Assembly: GCA_030386875.1 (NCBI GenBank)
Contig: CM059558.1
Location: 3,853,501 to 3,917,500, forward strand
Direction of reading: 5' to 3'
DNA from: Morinoia aosen
Taxonomy: Eukaryota > Arthropoda > Malacostraca > Amphipoda > Talitridae
DNA: 64,000 nt
Notes under the pieces: model-generated
What the model was told of the DNA's origin: nothing
What the model saw: the letters and a program-made list of their open reading frames with translations, nothing else
The model's database searches: none
Shown here: in pieces, positions 48,755-61,670 of the stretch
Layout of the letters: each line of letters starts with the position of its first letter
How positions within the stretch are numbered: the stretch's first letter is position 1
Translations under genes and position numbers: made by a program

Positions 48755-51700
48755 TCAGTACAACCCGAAAAGATACTTGAGGCAGCCCGAAGTCTGCGAC
48801 CCGAAGTCCTCGTCCAGCTGAGGCGCAGAGTTGCCGGCTTCCAGGTGCTTCTGGTACTCCACCAGCGGAGACTTGCTGATCCAGAAGCTGTTGCCGGCAC
48901 CGCATACCGGACACGGGCAACTGGAAGAAGAAAATTGCAAAGTTATTATTTCCAATCCTTTTATAGGACCTGGAAGGAAAAATCAAATTAATGTTAACTA
49001 TCAATAAGTGAGTTACACAGAACACTAGTTCCCCCAGAAGTAATTTTATGACTGCAATCAGGAGTTAACGTGCTGAGTAGCATCGTTTCTATATCACGCT
49101 GATCTATATCTACGTGAGTGCAGATGTCAAACAATACTAAGTTGATAAGTGTCTGTCAGCTCATCCAGGGTAGATATGCTTTTTTAACCTCAAGTTAATG
49201 TGTTTGTGTTTTTTTAAATGAAATTTGCGTAAACAGTTCATCTGACAAATACTGAAAGACCATGCAAAATCAAATGCTACTTTGTTTATCGAAAAGCAGG
49301 GGCTAGCAGGACAAAATTCACCTATAAAGCTTCAACATTGGAACTGTGTAAGTCATAAATTTAAAAAAATAAACAATAAGCTCTGTTTCATTCAACTCAT
49401 TGGCCCTCATGAACTAAGTTAATTAGCAACAAGATATCGAAATCGAACAATGTTCTCGAGACAAGAACATAAAATTATTTCGCATCTCTCATTTTTTAAG
49501 GCTTATAATCATGGAAAACGTTTCGTTCATTTATTCCATAATGAGTTTTGCTAATATTCTAAAATCACATCTCATACACAAAATATAAATTAGGAGAAAA
49601 ATTGTAGAACACCAAAAAAATTATAGTAAGTACGTGAAATATCGATAAAACTGTTTAAATAAAACAGCACCTACAAATGTCACTGAATGCCAAAATGAGT
49701 CATACATGAAGTTAATACGTGGTGCCTAATTTCCGTGCAGGTAGTTAGCAATAAAATAAAAGTCACTCAGCGAATTATACTCACTGCGGCATGAGGCGGG
49801 CGGGGGCGTAGCGGTCGCAGAAGAGATGGCGACAGCTCGACCGCACGCAGAACTCGTCGTCGTCCTGAAGGGCGTCCTGGCAAACTGCGCAGGTCTTCGA
49901 GGTCCCGCAGCCCAGCATCTCCTCCACCGTAGAGCAGGGCGTGATGGGCAGCTGGAGGGGATTGGTAGCAAAAGCCCCTTGCAGAATCAAAGGGAAAACC
50001 AAGCTGGCGACCAGATTCTGCATGTTGATGGCGCTGTAGAAGGTGATCCTGCCGTGAGGGTCGTCAACCACGACGGAGCGCATTTCATCATACAGGGGGT
50101 CGCAGAGCAGCACGTTGTAGAGGAAAAGAAACCGGGCGACGTCCCTCAGGTGAGCGATGGCGTTCCCGTCGTAGAGTAGAGGCGACGTAATGCGCTCCAG
50201 GACAAGATTAATGCCTTCAACAACGTCCAAAACGTACCATTTCATCGACCGTACGAGAGGATAAGGAGAAGTCGGGGTGTACCCATCATAGATACTATCA
50301 CCGCCCTCCAAAACAACAGTCAGCACGGACACCAGGGCTCCCACTTGACGTAGGGATGGACGCGAGAGGGCGGTGCCCATGACTCTCCGTAGCTCGAGGA
50401 AGCACATCGGCGGGACGAGGTGCTGGTGGCTCCGTTGGGCTGTGGCGACGTCCTGTGGACAAATAAAATTGTTCAGTTAAATGGTCGAAAACTTACAGTC
50501 CATGGAAGAAGATACAATCAATTTTAGGTACAATTTAGGCTCATTACGTTGTTGTGTAAAAATACTCAATGATGAGTTTATCATTTATATCTGGACAAAA
50601 TAACAAATTATCAGGTTTTCACTGAGTAAAGTCTAATTAAAAAAAATCATGTTGATCTTTTCCCCGTCAATATTTTTAACTCTCATAAAATTTGATACCC
50701 TGTTTTGTTCATTCGAGTCAAAAACATTAACGCTAATGATACGAACAACGTTTGACAATGCGTTTTATTTTATAAACCTTCAGTGGAGTATTATTGCTTT
50801 TCTATTTCATCCCTGATACCTTGTGTATTGTAGAACAGTTTTATTTTTGAAGACAAAACGTTAAAAAAATGGTCAAGAAATATTGGTGTGGTTTTAATCG
50901 ATTAAAAAAATAAGCTGCTTATTTGAGCATAGATGTATAAATAGAAAGATGAATGGGACATGATTTAATACAAATACTCTGAAAGAAAGCGAGCCAAATA
51001 ATTTTCGCTACTACTTGATGCAAAAAAGGACTTTCAATAAAGGAATGAAGTCGATTTTAGAATGCAAACAATTAAAAAACAGGATCAATGCAAATGTAAC
51101 GCACAAAATAACTCAGGAAATGATAGGTATGCTCATGGAATTGCTCTAAGAATAATTCTTCGTGACATGAATTCAAACTAAACAGAAAACTTTAGAGGAA
51201 AACGAGAAATTTATTTTCAATTTCCGTGAGGAAATGAAAAAGTTTTAAATCGAGTGGTTTTTAGACTATGATAATGAATTTCAATGAGCGTGGGTTAATA
51301 GTTACCTTAATATAAGAAAACTGTTAGAAACAAATTATAGAATTGTTGTTGATAACAGAAAGTTTGAAATATTTCATGAATGCCTTCCAAAAATTAATTG
51401 CCGGCATTTGATAGCCTTCATAATTCTCGGTGAGAAATAGTTATCAGAAAATTCAAAAATGTCAGACGCATGATATACCGACTCCTTCACGGTTCATTTT
51501 TTGCAAATGACGGATAACAAATACTCCAATATTGTAGAACACAAAAATTAATATCGTTGCGCTAACCTCACCAAATACTTTCACACCGCATTTGTATTTA
51601 TATGAAGGGCAAAATAATGAAAAGTAATGTAGTAAGACCTACTCTTCCCATTGTTACACACAGAACCTCCTCAGTCCTGACACCAACCCACACAACTGAA

Positions 51701-52414
51701 GGAAATGGAAAGAAATGGAGCTGTGACTCCCAAATGAAATTTAATAACTGAATTTACCGGTCAATTTGTGAATGGTTTCGACGGGTCATTAGAAATAAAA
51801 TGATTTCTCTCATGAACATTGATTAATCACAGAAATTTTTACCGATGACTCAAATGAGCATTTGACGAGTCTTATTAAATACTTGAACTCATTAACTGTT
51901 GAATTGGGCATTGTGACGTTGGGACCGTCAAATGGCAGATTTATAAAAATTTGTGTGTGTTCTATATCATATCGGTAAAGCAGTTATACAAATGTTATCA
52001 ATTTTACCTTAATTACAACCACGTGGTGGCTACTTTTGCAATTATGTCTACTTGCAATGAAGCATAAAGGGAAAATGCACTCAGTTAAAATATAAGTTCT
52101 TTGGCAGGTTAACTTTCCCACACCGTTTATACTACCTTTACACCTATTTTAAATCAAAGCATAATATCGCTGCGTACCAAGAACACTACTGTTAATTTAC
52201 ATGACATGTAAAATGTCTAAGTGAGTAACTTCATCTTCTAAAAAAACAACAATCGTCAACAAATGATTGGTGCACTCACCATACTCAGGTAGGCCTCTTC
52301 ATCTTCAGGCGATACAACATCCAAAATGGAATGGTCCACTTCACGGATGAACTCCCAAATCTTCTGCCGGTTCACAGCAGACCAGCTAGCAGCGGAAGAA
52401 GCAGGCTGCTCCAT
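48755..52414 (-). CDS. RING-like zinc finger protein, 3 exons, 322 aa
   Basis: Three minus-strand exons join in frame: 52414-52280 (135 bp, starts MEQPASSAAS), 50452-49785 (668 bp) and 48920-48755 (166 bp, ends YLFGLY-stop). Every junction is canonical: donors ATG|GTGAGT and CA|GTGAGT, acceptors ending TCCACAG and CTTCCAG. Residues 1-230 match no domain I recognise; they are mostly hydrophobic-helical without a signal peptide. Residues 233-274 form a RING-like module: C233-x2-C236, C252-x-H254-x2-C257, then C271-x2-C274 preceded by Met-Pro. The position normally held by the sixth ligand is Tyr260, so the second zinc site may be incomplete. RING domains usually give E3 ubiquitin ligase activity; that role here is inference. 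The last RING cysteines lie in exon 3, so splicing is needed to complete the domain. ATTAAA, a possible poly(A) signal, lies about 100 nt past the stop (48648-48653). Start chosen as the only ATG leading into the good donor. Confidence 0.82.
48921..49784 (-). other. Intron 2 of the RING-like gene
   Basis: 864 bp, GTGAGT donor and TTCTTCTTCCAG acceptor. It splits the codon (CA|T, His268) just before the last RING cysteines. Reading through instead of splicing would stop at once (TGA), losing the last zinc ligands. Confidence 0.75.
50453..52279 (-). other. Intron 1 of the RING-like gene
   Basis: AT-rich, 1.8 kb, bounded by GTGAGT and TCCACAG. No ORF, inverted-repeat element or tandem array stands out inside it, unlike most of the window. 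Confidence 0.7.
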
Positions 52415-54717
52415 CACTTTATGTGCGGCTGTTGGTCGTTTAAACTCTCAAAGTTTCTTGCGATAAATTTGCACTGGAGATGTCATATGCTGAGTATATC
52501 ACAAAAATTTTCGAACTGGCAAAAAACAATTATTTTCTTACAAAACGCTGACCACTGTAGCACACGTGTTGTTTGGAAGGCTGCTCAGTTCAGACTGTCT
52601 TCAAAGTCAGGAGCGTGGAGGTACCAGGCCTACAATTCCATCCATTAAGATGTTTTTGTCGTTATGTAATCCGATATTTTCCATTCATCGAGTGTTCCGC
52701 ACTAATGAAAAAGGGACGATTCGTCACGGCTGCCATCGGTCGCAAGTTTGAGCGCGGGCGTTCCTGAGTCGTTTGGAAATACCTTGCGCCAGAGAGCCTC
52801 GGCTGTGTTTCTTTCCTTAGTTGGAAATTATTTTCTCTAATATTTGACTCATTATTCCACTTTGCATCCTTAATTCATTAAAATGTTCGTAGAAGTAAAA
52901 TTCTTATGACCAAATTATGAAATAAGTAGTATGAAAATGCTACAGACGCTACATCTGTAACTGATGTCACCGTGCTTTATTAATAAATTGATAATACTTT
53001 CATATTTTATTCATCCAAACTATGTAAAAACTTGCAAAAGTATGGTTTTTGTTTACAAATTACTTAAGAATGCCATTTCCCCCCGCAGTGTACTGACATT
53101 GCACCTCATGGTAATCGCTCAATTCGCATCACGTGAACTAGAAGAAAATTTTTTTAAATGTAATTTTTCCACTTATGCACTCAAGCAACAAAATAATTTG
53201 AACTATGGGAAAGAACCCAGCAGAGAAAATTTAAATTAGGCAACACGTGAATCACACGAAGAAAATACTGATATGAGGGGACATTTCTTATAAAATTAGG
53301 TGTAAACTTTTTACATTGCAGTGAACTGCATTGAGAAATGATTCATGTTTCACTCGTGAATTACATGCACTGAAGGCGCAAGAGTTGTACATCATTTGAA
53401 AATGATAAATGAGAGGTAAATAATGATGCCAAATTTGAATGCATGTGTTCACTCGGATATAAGAATTACCAGAATAACCGAAGAGTTCCACTCTTTACCT
53501 CATAACTTCCACAGATCTTTTGCAACCTCAGATTTTCACACAGAAAACTAAGTCATTTCGTGACCTAAAAACACTAAAATTAACTTTCCACTCGTTGATT
53601 CAAGCACCAAAAATACCAGGCTTTATGTAAAATCAATGCTGATATCACACATGTCAACTCTAGGAATGTATTTCAAAAGTAGAGATTTTACAAAACAATT
53701 AGAATGAAAGAGAATCGAACGATCCAAAGGCTATTTTGGCGCTTTTAAACAGATAAATGTACAAACTCCTTCTCATAATACAATTGGATATAAATAAAAT
53801 TCCTCAATAAATGATATACTTACAATAAGCTAAATACTTTGAAATAATTGCTAGAGTACTGTCTTTCCAATAATTTCTCAGACCGTTGTAAGAATGCAGT
53901 TTTATTTGAAATGTTGACCGCATTTCTGGCGGGCTCATCTCTTGCGATGGGTCGAGTCCGATTGGCCTGCAGGTTGTGTTAATGCGTTTTTGGTAATGCT
54001 AAGAAGGCGAAGCTTAAATAGATAACTTTTTTCTGGTATGAAAGGTGTAGGGATTCTTATATGTTCTGCATGTCATGTTGCGGTGTATTTCTACTTCTAG
54101 CTCACAATATGTATTTTAAAACCATTTAGAGGCCATAATCGCAATACTGATGATGACTTGAATACAACCCACGCTGGCTGCACGCTGCGAAGGAGATCAC
54201 ATGCAGATGTCACGCTAATGAAGGCGCTCTTCTCACTTTGATAATATCAAACAAATAGCTTGTTTACAGAGTGATATAGTGAGCTGGTTGATATACGTAT
54301 ATCATTTGATGCCCGAGAAGAAATTCATTGAATAATATGTTTTAAAATATCACCTCGCCACATCCAATGAGGTTAGTTATAGTGGCGCGGCTGTGCCAAG
54401 GAACTTATTGAATCATAATCGTAATTAAATGGGTGTTATTCAATAGATTTCATGGTCCATTACTGAGACATACAGCTACCTCGACAGACTGTCTCACATC
54501 AGCGGTGATAGTCGGAACAAAATAGTTCGTAATTTAGGTCATTAATTGTGCCATTTTGTTACTCACATACCTCCTACAGCTGCGCTGGGTGATCATGTCT
54601 GTCTGCATTGATTTACTTGAATAATATAAGTTCAACTATTAATAGTTATTTCGTAATTATAATTCATTACCATTATTACAGAAGTTATACTTCCAATAGG
54701 ACGATTCGTGGAGAATC
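52415..54717. other. Upstream of the RING-like gene; no further gene seen
   Basis: The first 400 bp should contain the promoter and 5' UTR of the minus-strand gene; no TATA or initiator could be assigned with confidence. The rest is AT-rich with only shadow ORFs. Confidence 0.45.
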
Positions 54718-54720
54718 TTA

Positions 54721-55275
54721 AGACCCCCTCACACGCGCAAATATATCTGCAAACATATCTCAACTGGTGCTGAATTCGTGCGTTTGTACGCTCATTTCAG
54801 GTTGGCACAGACTGTACGAGGCAGATGAGCCATGCTTGATAATTTTGGAGCGACCGGCTGCAATTTTAAGCCTGCAAACCTTGACACCACGTCAGTGTCA
54901 CGCCAGCCTTCGTGTGTGGTGCACGACTGTACTCTGCCTCTCTCCCTCCTTATGCACTTCAATAAGCAATTTCTTATTTGTATGTTCACTACTTTTTAGG
55001 AACTATTCTTTAGCCCATTTTGAGCGAGCTTTTACATCTATTTTATTTCTTATTCATTGCAACTATAGCGAATCCTATCAATTGTACGAACTCGCTGTCT
55101 GGAGTCGCTATTCTTGTGCGTACTCTCCAACTAGCTGCTACTGGTTTACTGAAGCGTGCGCCAGTCTTTGTCAAGTTTGCAGTGCGTGGTTTGCATCATG
55201 TGAGGGGCCTTGAGACCGACAAACCAAATTCAGTTCAGATTGTCTGCCAACATATTTGTACGTGTGAGGGGGCCT
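54721..55275. mobile_element. Harbinger-like MITE, 555 bp, TTA target duplication
   Basis: Ends AGACCCCCTCACACG and its complement CGTGTGAGGGGGCCT. Imperfect inverted repeat continues about 50 bp (GCAAATAT, GCA-ACA). TTA at 54718-54720 and 55276-55278. The 148-residue plus-strand ORF across it has no domain and is treated as fortuitous. Confidence 0.85.
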
Positions 55276-55561
55276 TTACTCGTAGAATAAAAAGAAGAAC
55301 CAGTGTAAAAATGAACATTACATATATTGCACACGCTTCGGAATTATTAAATTTTCATCATCAGTGCTGAAACAAGAGAGAAAAAGAAAATTTATAATAA
55401 CATGTATAAACAAAAATATATATATTCCACAAAATTCTCTGATGGTCTAAGAACCCTAATTTGTATTCATTCGTACACAAACAGTTACATTCTCCTAATT
55501 CACATAAACACACGTGTACGCGCTAATCCAGATACACCCAGTGAGCACACACTATGCTTAC

Positions 55562-55586
55562 ACACAGACACACACACATGAACATA

Positions 55587-55625
<39 letters not shown>
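55562..55625. repeat. CA/TA microsatellite
   Basis: ACACACAC followed by an uninterrupted TA run to 55623. Confidence 0.9.
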
Positions 55626-55626
<1 letters not shown>

Positions 55627-56054
55627 GACAGTGAACTTATCAAACCTTGATGTCAACTGATGCAATACCTACTACCGGATTATAGATCCCTATATATTGA
55701 GTTTACTATAATTAAACAATCGGATAAGTCGATAATCAGCATTAGATTATTATTTATGCAACATTATTCATCCTATTACCAATAATCCTTCAGCCAGTAC
55801 CCACCACAAGCGCACACGCCCACCAAAAATAACAGCTACAAAATATAACAGCAATAACAATACCATTTAATGATGCCTGAAATATTAAATGAAGGAGGGA
55901 GTACCCCATGCGGACTTTTTTTATTATTGAACGTAGAGCAATAAAATTTGGTATACTAATAGCAAATGAAATTTAAAATAGTTTGTCCTCTATAAAAAAA
56001 GCAATTTTCTTTGAAGAAAACGAGATATTCAGAGAAACGATATTTTTTTTCAAA

Positions 56055-56385
56055 ATGTTTCTTGTCCAAGAGTTTATAAGCTACAGTGATGATTTTGGTA
56101 TCATTAGATGCGGAAAAACATGGAAATTCTAAAAACTTCAATGGTTTTCACAAATTTTTATTTGTAAGCAAAGAAAAAATAAAAAATTTGAGAGCAAACC
56201 TTAATTACAAAAAATTTCGAATTTATGATGTGCTGGTTATTATTTATGATAATAATAATTTTGAACAAAAATGAATTTGGAAAAACGATTAAAGTTTTTG
56301 GAATGTCCACGTCTTTTCGCATTCAATGACACCAAAAATCATCGCTGTAGCTCAAAAAACTGTAAAAGAAGAAGCATCTTGAAAC
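56055..56385. repeat. Inverted repeat, ~80-bp arms
   Basis: AGCTACAGTGATGATTTTGG and following sequence (to about 56145) recurs in complement at 56290-56375 (CATCGCTGTAGCT). Loop about 150 bp. Probably a decayed MITE. Confidence 0.6.
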
Positions 56386-58069
56386 CCCACATTCCGATCC
56401 TTTAAAAAAAGGGAAATTAGGTAAGCATGACCAATCTCAATTTTTCTCCGTTATTTTTTGTTGGGTCAGCTAGTACCCTTGAAATCCTTATACAGTAATA
56501 AATAGACATAGAAGATGACATATCAACGTTGCGCCGTAAAGAAATAGCTAAGGGGGAGGTGTAACATGATAAAATACCACTTCCCTTCCCCTCCACCCCA
56601 TTCTTCAAACCCCCATAGCGGGCGAACGAGCAAACGTACGAACTTCCTTTTTTCACCGGATGTAACTGACTTCTTGCCCCTCCTATAGCAGCTAAAATTT
56701 ATTTCCCCCCAAATTTCCAATTTCTGGGGGTACTCTCTCCTCTCGTGAAGTTAGCCATCGAACAACCAAAAAAAACAGCCACTATTGGCTGAACTTTGAG
56801 CGTTCACGCAGAGCGTCTATTTATATTTCGAGTATATATGATATTATAATATTCTATGAGTACTAGGTTGCATTGAGGTTGCATTAGAAGAGGACTGATT
56901 CAAGTTAGTGGAATCCATGTACGGTGATGTGTGTGACTTTATGAATGGTGTGTGGTAGTGTTGGTGATAAATGTTAAGGTAGTTGTGGTATGCGGAAAAA
57001 TCTCTGTGTAAAACGGCTGTAAAATACAAAATATGCTGTAAAAATATTGTAAAACGAGCTTTTCGTTCAGTTGTTAGGAAAAATTTTGTATTATTCTCCT
57101 TGTAGGAGATGCAGACCGAGCGAGCCTTGCAGACAGCGAGAAGCAGACTACAGTGAAATGAATTACTTTTAGAGAAATGGGTTAATATAATTATAGATCT
57201 ATTCAATATTGGAAGCTAATTAAAGATGCAGAGTTTGGAGAATCAAACAAAATCCTACACATTAATTATCTAGGTTGAAACATTCAGACCTGAGAACACT
57301 TGCATTTCGATCGATCTCGTTCAAAAATAACGTTGTCACCTCACGGTATGAAAATTGAATGAATTTTTTCATTGTGTTTCGTCCATTTAAATTATTAAAA
57401 AAAATCCATTCCGTGTATGGTATATTCAATACAAAAGGTATCCGAAGGTAAATTTAATTTCACCATTTAGCCAAAAAAAGAAAGTGTTATGTTTTTGTAC
57501 GTCCACAGTACAGTTGTTTAGAGCTCGTCATTCATTCCTATGGCCAGTTAGGCGGCAAGTGTCGTGTGCAAAAGTATATTTACATATTTTTGCAGCATAC
57601 GGGATAAGAATTATCGCGATTGAAATACTTTCTGGAAACAAAGGCTGGAATAGGATCAAGTTGGACTAGATTAATTCTGAGTATTGGATCTCACATCCGG
57701 TATTGGATACACTTACTGAGTATTGGCTCCCGTCTCCAGTATCGAAAAATTTTTTTTCTGAAGGTGGAATGTAGATCTGATGTTGGATATTAGTTCAACC
57801 AATATTGGCTACAGATTAAAGTAGTACTGGATGCTGTTTGTAAGTTGAATTAAGTGCTGATGTTATTGATGGATTTGTGAATGGTTTCGTAGTTGGATTT
57901 AGTATTGGATTTGTGACTAAAACAATAAAATAAAAAGAGCTGCTCAGACATTATATAGTCGACGTCGGGTAAGTATTCTGGTATGTAAACCTGTGAAGAG
58001 TTCTCTAAATTTTCTGATGAATCATTTAATTCCTCCGGATAATTTGTATAATTATTATATTAATTATAA

Positions 58070-59560
58070 CTAGCAGGACCCGTGGAAATTCCACGGACAA
58101 TGTCATCAATAAGCTTTGGGGACCCGTGAGAAAATTCCGTCAACATTATTTAACAAATTTGAACATAACATATTCTAACCTATCTTGTCCTAACATATTC
58201 TAACCTATCTTGTCCTAACATATTCTAACCTATCTTGTCCTAACATATGCTAACCAAATCTATCCTAACCTAACATATCCCATCAAACCTAACTTTAACC
58301 AACGTCATCCTAAGGCTAGGTGGACCCGTGAAAAAATTTGGTCAATATTACCTAACAAATTCTTACATAACATATTTTAACCTAACTCATCCAAAACTAA
58401 CATATACTACCTATCCTATCTCAACTTATCGTATCCTAAGTGAAGCCATCTTGATAATTAGGAAAAAATATAAAGCATCAAGCCGTAAAAAATTTCGTCG
58501 ACATAACCTACCTAACCTACCCTAACCTAACTTATCCTAACCTGATAATATGTCAAAAATAAAAAACGTGTACCCGTTAAAAAATTTCCTCAATATTATC
58601 TAACAAATTCGACCATAACCCATTCTAACCTAAGCTATCCCAACCTAACATATTCTAACCTAACTCTTCCTGACCTAAGCTAACCAAACCTATCATGAAA
58701 ATATGTCAAACATAAAAAACGTGGACCCTTGATAAAATTCTGTCAACATTACCTAACCTATCCTAGCCTAACATATCTTAAACCAATCCTATCCTGATAA
58801 TATGACAAACATAAAAAACCGTCAATCCGTGAAAAATTTCATCGACATAACCTACCTAACCTATCCTAACCTACCCTAATTGAAGCTATACTGATGATAT
58901 GTCAAAAATAAAAAATCGTGTCCCCGTGCAAAAATTTCATCAACATTATCTAACAAATTCAACAATAACCCATTCTAACGTAAGCTATAGCTCCTAACCG
59001 AACATTCTAACCTGTCTCTTCCTGACCTATTCAATCAAAGCCTATCCTATCCTAACCCATCCTATCCTAACCTATCCTATCCAAACCTATTCTATCCTAT
59101 CCTAACCTATCCTATCCAAACATTTCATATCCAAACATATCATATCCAAACATATCTTATCCTAACCTATCATATCATAACCTATCATATCATAACCTAT
59201 CATATCCTAACCTATCATATCCTAACCTATCCTCACCTAACTTATTCCATCGTATCCTAACCTAACTTAACCAATGTAATCGTTAAGCTAGGTGTACGCG
59301 TGAGAAAATTCGGTCAACATTAACCAACAAGTTCTAACAACATATTTTAACCTAACCTATCCTAACATGTATACACTAACCTATCCTATGCTAACGGAAG
59401 CTTTCCTGATAATATGTCAAACATAAAAACCGTTGGCCCGTGAATAAATGTCATCAACATTACTTAACCTATGCTAACTATCCTAACCAAACCTATCCTA
59501 GCCTAACCTATCCTGACCTTACCTATCCTAACCTAACCTATACTGATCATGACTATAAAT
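58070..59560. repeat. CCTAA-rich degenerate tandem block
   Basis: CCTAACCTATCCTAACC-type sequence is interrupted by a recurring spacer (GGACCCGTGAGAAAATT, GTCAACATTA, CTAACAAATTC, ATAATATGTCAAA) at about 58120, 58320, 58560, 58715, 58830, 58915, 59290 and 59430. It opens with a hairpin, CCCGTGGAAATTCCACGG. It resembles, but is not, a plain insect telomere (TTAGG)n. Confidence 0.8.
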
Positions 59561-59960
59561 TGAAAAAAAAATAAAAAAAATAAACAACATTGGAAAAATG
59601 AAAAAATAAAAAAAATAAAATTTGGAAAAATGAAAAAATTATAAAATTAAATTTGGAAAAATGACAAATTGAAAAAAAAAAATTAAAATTTAGAAAAAAA
59701 AATTAAACAAAAAAATAAAAAAAAAACAATTAAAAATTGGGAGTGAATAAAAAACTAAAAAACAAAAAACAATTACAAAAAAATTAAAAGTTTTAAAACA
59801 ATTGAAAATTTAAAAAATAAATGAATAGAAAAAAATTGAAATTAATTATAAAATTATTACCAAATTAACGAAAGTTACCAAATCAAATATAAATTACCGA
59901 ATAAAATAAAAATTAACGTATAAAAAATACCTAATAAAACATAAATAATATAAATACCCT
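59561..59960. repeat. A-rich low-complexity tract
   Basis: Adenine-rich runs of AAAAATAAA and GGAAAAATGAAA. Contiguous with the CCTAA block; the pair ends at ATTAATATATAGAT, a common end of non-LTR-derived elements. Confidence 0.8.
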
Positions 59961-60886
59961 CCCCTAACTCACCTATCCTATCAAGCCTATTAGATTTAGA
60001 GCGTTACCCACGAATTTAGTTTTAAGCGTATTAATATATAGATTATTTGCAGTTATTATAATAATTAAATATTATTATCTATGAACTGATTATTTATGAA
60101 TAATAATTACGTAATTAAACCTACAGACCAGTATTTTATAAATCTTTATCTAATATTCGCTGAATTTATTTCCAATATTGGCTGAATTTATTTCAACCGA
60201 TATTTTTATATCAAATAGTAAATAGAAGAATATTATCCAATACTGGACACGGGAGCCAATACTCAGAATTAAACTATTCTCACACACACACTTCGCAAGC
60301 ACAGTCCTGACAATGTACGCCATTGATATGGTTGTTAGCCCGTGGGCTGTAAAAACTGCATAGTTATAGAGTATTACCTGAACAAAGAGAGTGAAAGCTC
60401 ATTCTAATTTTAAAGTGTGGTAAAAACTATAACGTAAATGTATAAACAAAAGTTAATTTTGTTTTACTTAGACAACAAACTTGAAAATTGAATTATAGAA
60501 AAAACACGAAAAAATAGTATATTTAACACCAAAATATTTACATTGCTTTGGAAAATTATATATATATGTACACAACACTTTGTATCAATCAAACTTTTTC
60601 ACTTCCTGGAGTGACATCGCTATAATTAAATTTGATCGAGATGCAAGTATTATCAGGTCTTGATATTCACAACACAGTAATGTATAATTAGAAAGAAATT
60701 ATTTAATTCTCCAATTCTAATTTCTCCAATTAGCCTCCAACATTGAATAGATCTATAATTAGATTATCTCATTTCATATAAGTAGTTCATTTCACTGTCG
60801 TCTGCTCCTCGCTGTTTGCAAGGCTCGGTCTGCATCTCCTACAAGTAGAATAGTACAAAATTTACCCTAACAACTTAACGAAAGTT

Positions 60887-61670
60887 ACAGCACCAGTATT
60901 TACCGCACCAGTATTTACAGCCCCAGTATTTACAGCCCCAGTATTTACAGCACCAGTATTTACAACACCAGTATTTATAGCACCAGTATTTACAGCACCA
61001 GTATTTACAGCACCAGTATTTACAGCAGCAGTATTTACAGCACCAGTATTTACAGCACCAGTATTTACAGCACCAGTATTTACAGCCCCAGTATTTACAG
61101 CCCCAGTATTTACAGCCCCAGTATTTACAGCACCAGTATTTACAGCACCAGTATTTACAGCACCAGTATTTACAGCACCAGTATTTACAGCACCAGTATT
61201 TACAGCGCCAGTATTTACAGCACCAGTATTTACAGCGCCAGTATTTACAGCACCAGTATTTACAGCACCAGTATTTACAGCACCAATACTTACAGCACCA
61301 GTATTTACAGCACCAGTATTTACAGCACCAATACTTACAGCACCAGTATTTACAGCACCAGTATTTACAGCACCAATACTTACAGCACCAGTATTTACAG
61401 CACCAGTATTTACAGCACCAATACTTACAGCACCAGTATTTACAGCAGCAGTATTCACAGCACCAGTATTTACAGCACCAGTATTTACAGCACCAGTATT
61501 TACAGCACCAGTATTTACAGCACCAGTATTTACAGCACCAGTATTTACAGCACCAGTATTTACAGCACCAATACTTACAGCACCAGTAATTACAGCACCA
61601 GTATTTACAGCACCAATACTTACAGCACCAGTATTTACAGCACTAATACTTACAGCCCCAGTATATACCT
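60887..61670. repeat. 15-bp minisatellite, ~52 units
   Basis: Unit CAGCACCAGTATTTA. In 61280-61470 the variant CACCAATACTTACAG occurs every third unit, a 45-bp higher-order period. The 198-residue minus-strand frame (repeated AVNTG) is an artefact of the period being a multiple of three. Confidence 0.95.

Larger units (their letters stand above)
57002..61670. mobile_element. Foldback-type element with long inverted arms
   Basis: 57062-57222 pairs in complement with 60722-60882 (TGTAGGAGATGCAGACCGAG, GCCTTGCA, AGATCTATTCAAT). An inner pair is TTAATTCTGAGTATTGG at 57671 against 60256-60272. Outside the left arm lie two or three worn CTGTAAAA-TA units; outside the right arm the same unit is a long 15-bp array. 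The inside holds a CCTAA-rich repeat block (58070-60045). No transposase ORF. Confidence 0.7.

Noticed and set aside
49826..50179. 117-residue plus-strand ORF
   Set aside because: Antisense shadow of exon 2 of the RING-like gene, which has splice and motif support.
54767..55213. 148-residue plus-strand ORF
   Set aside because: Lies entirely inside a MITE with TTA target duplication; no recognisable domain.
58140..59550. True telomere
   Set aside because: Units are degenerate, interrupted by a recurring spacer, and enclosed by a mobile element with more sequence beyond.
60862..61458. 198-residue ORF of repeated AVNTG
   Set aside because: Created by a 15-bp minisatellite; all frames without stops in the unit stay open. 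No start or splice context.
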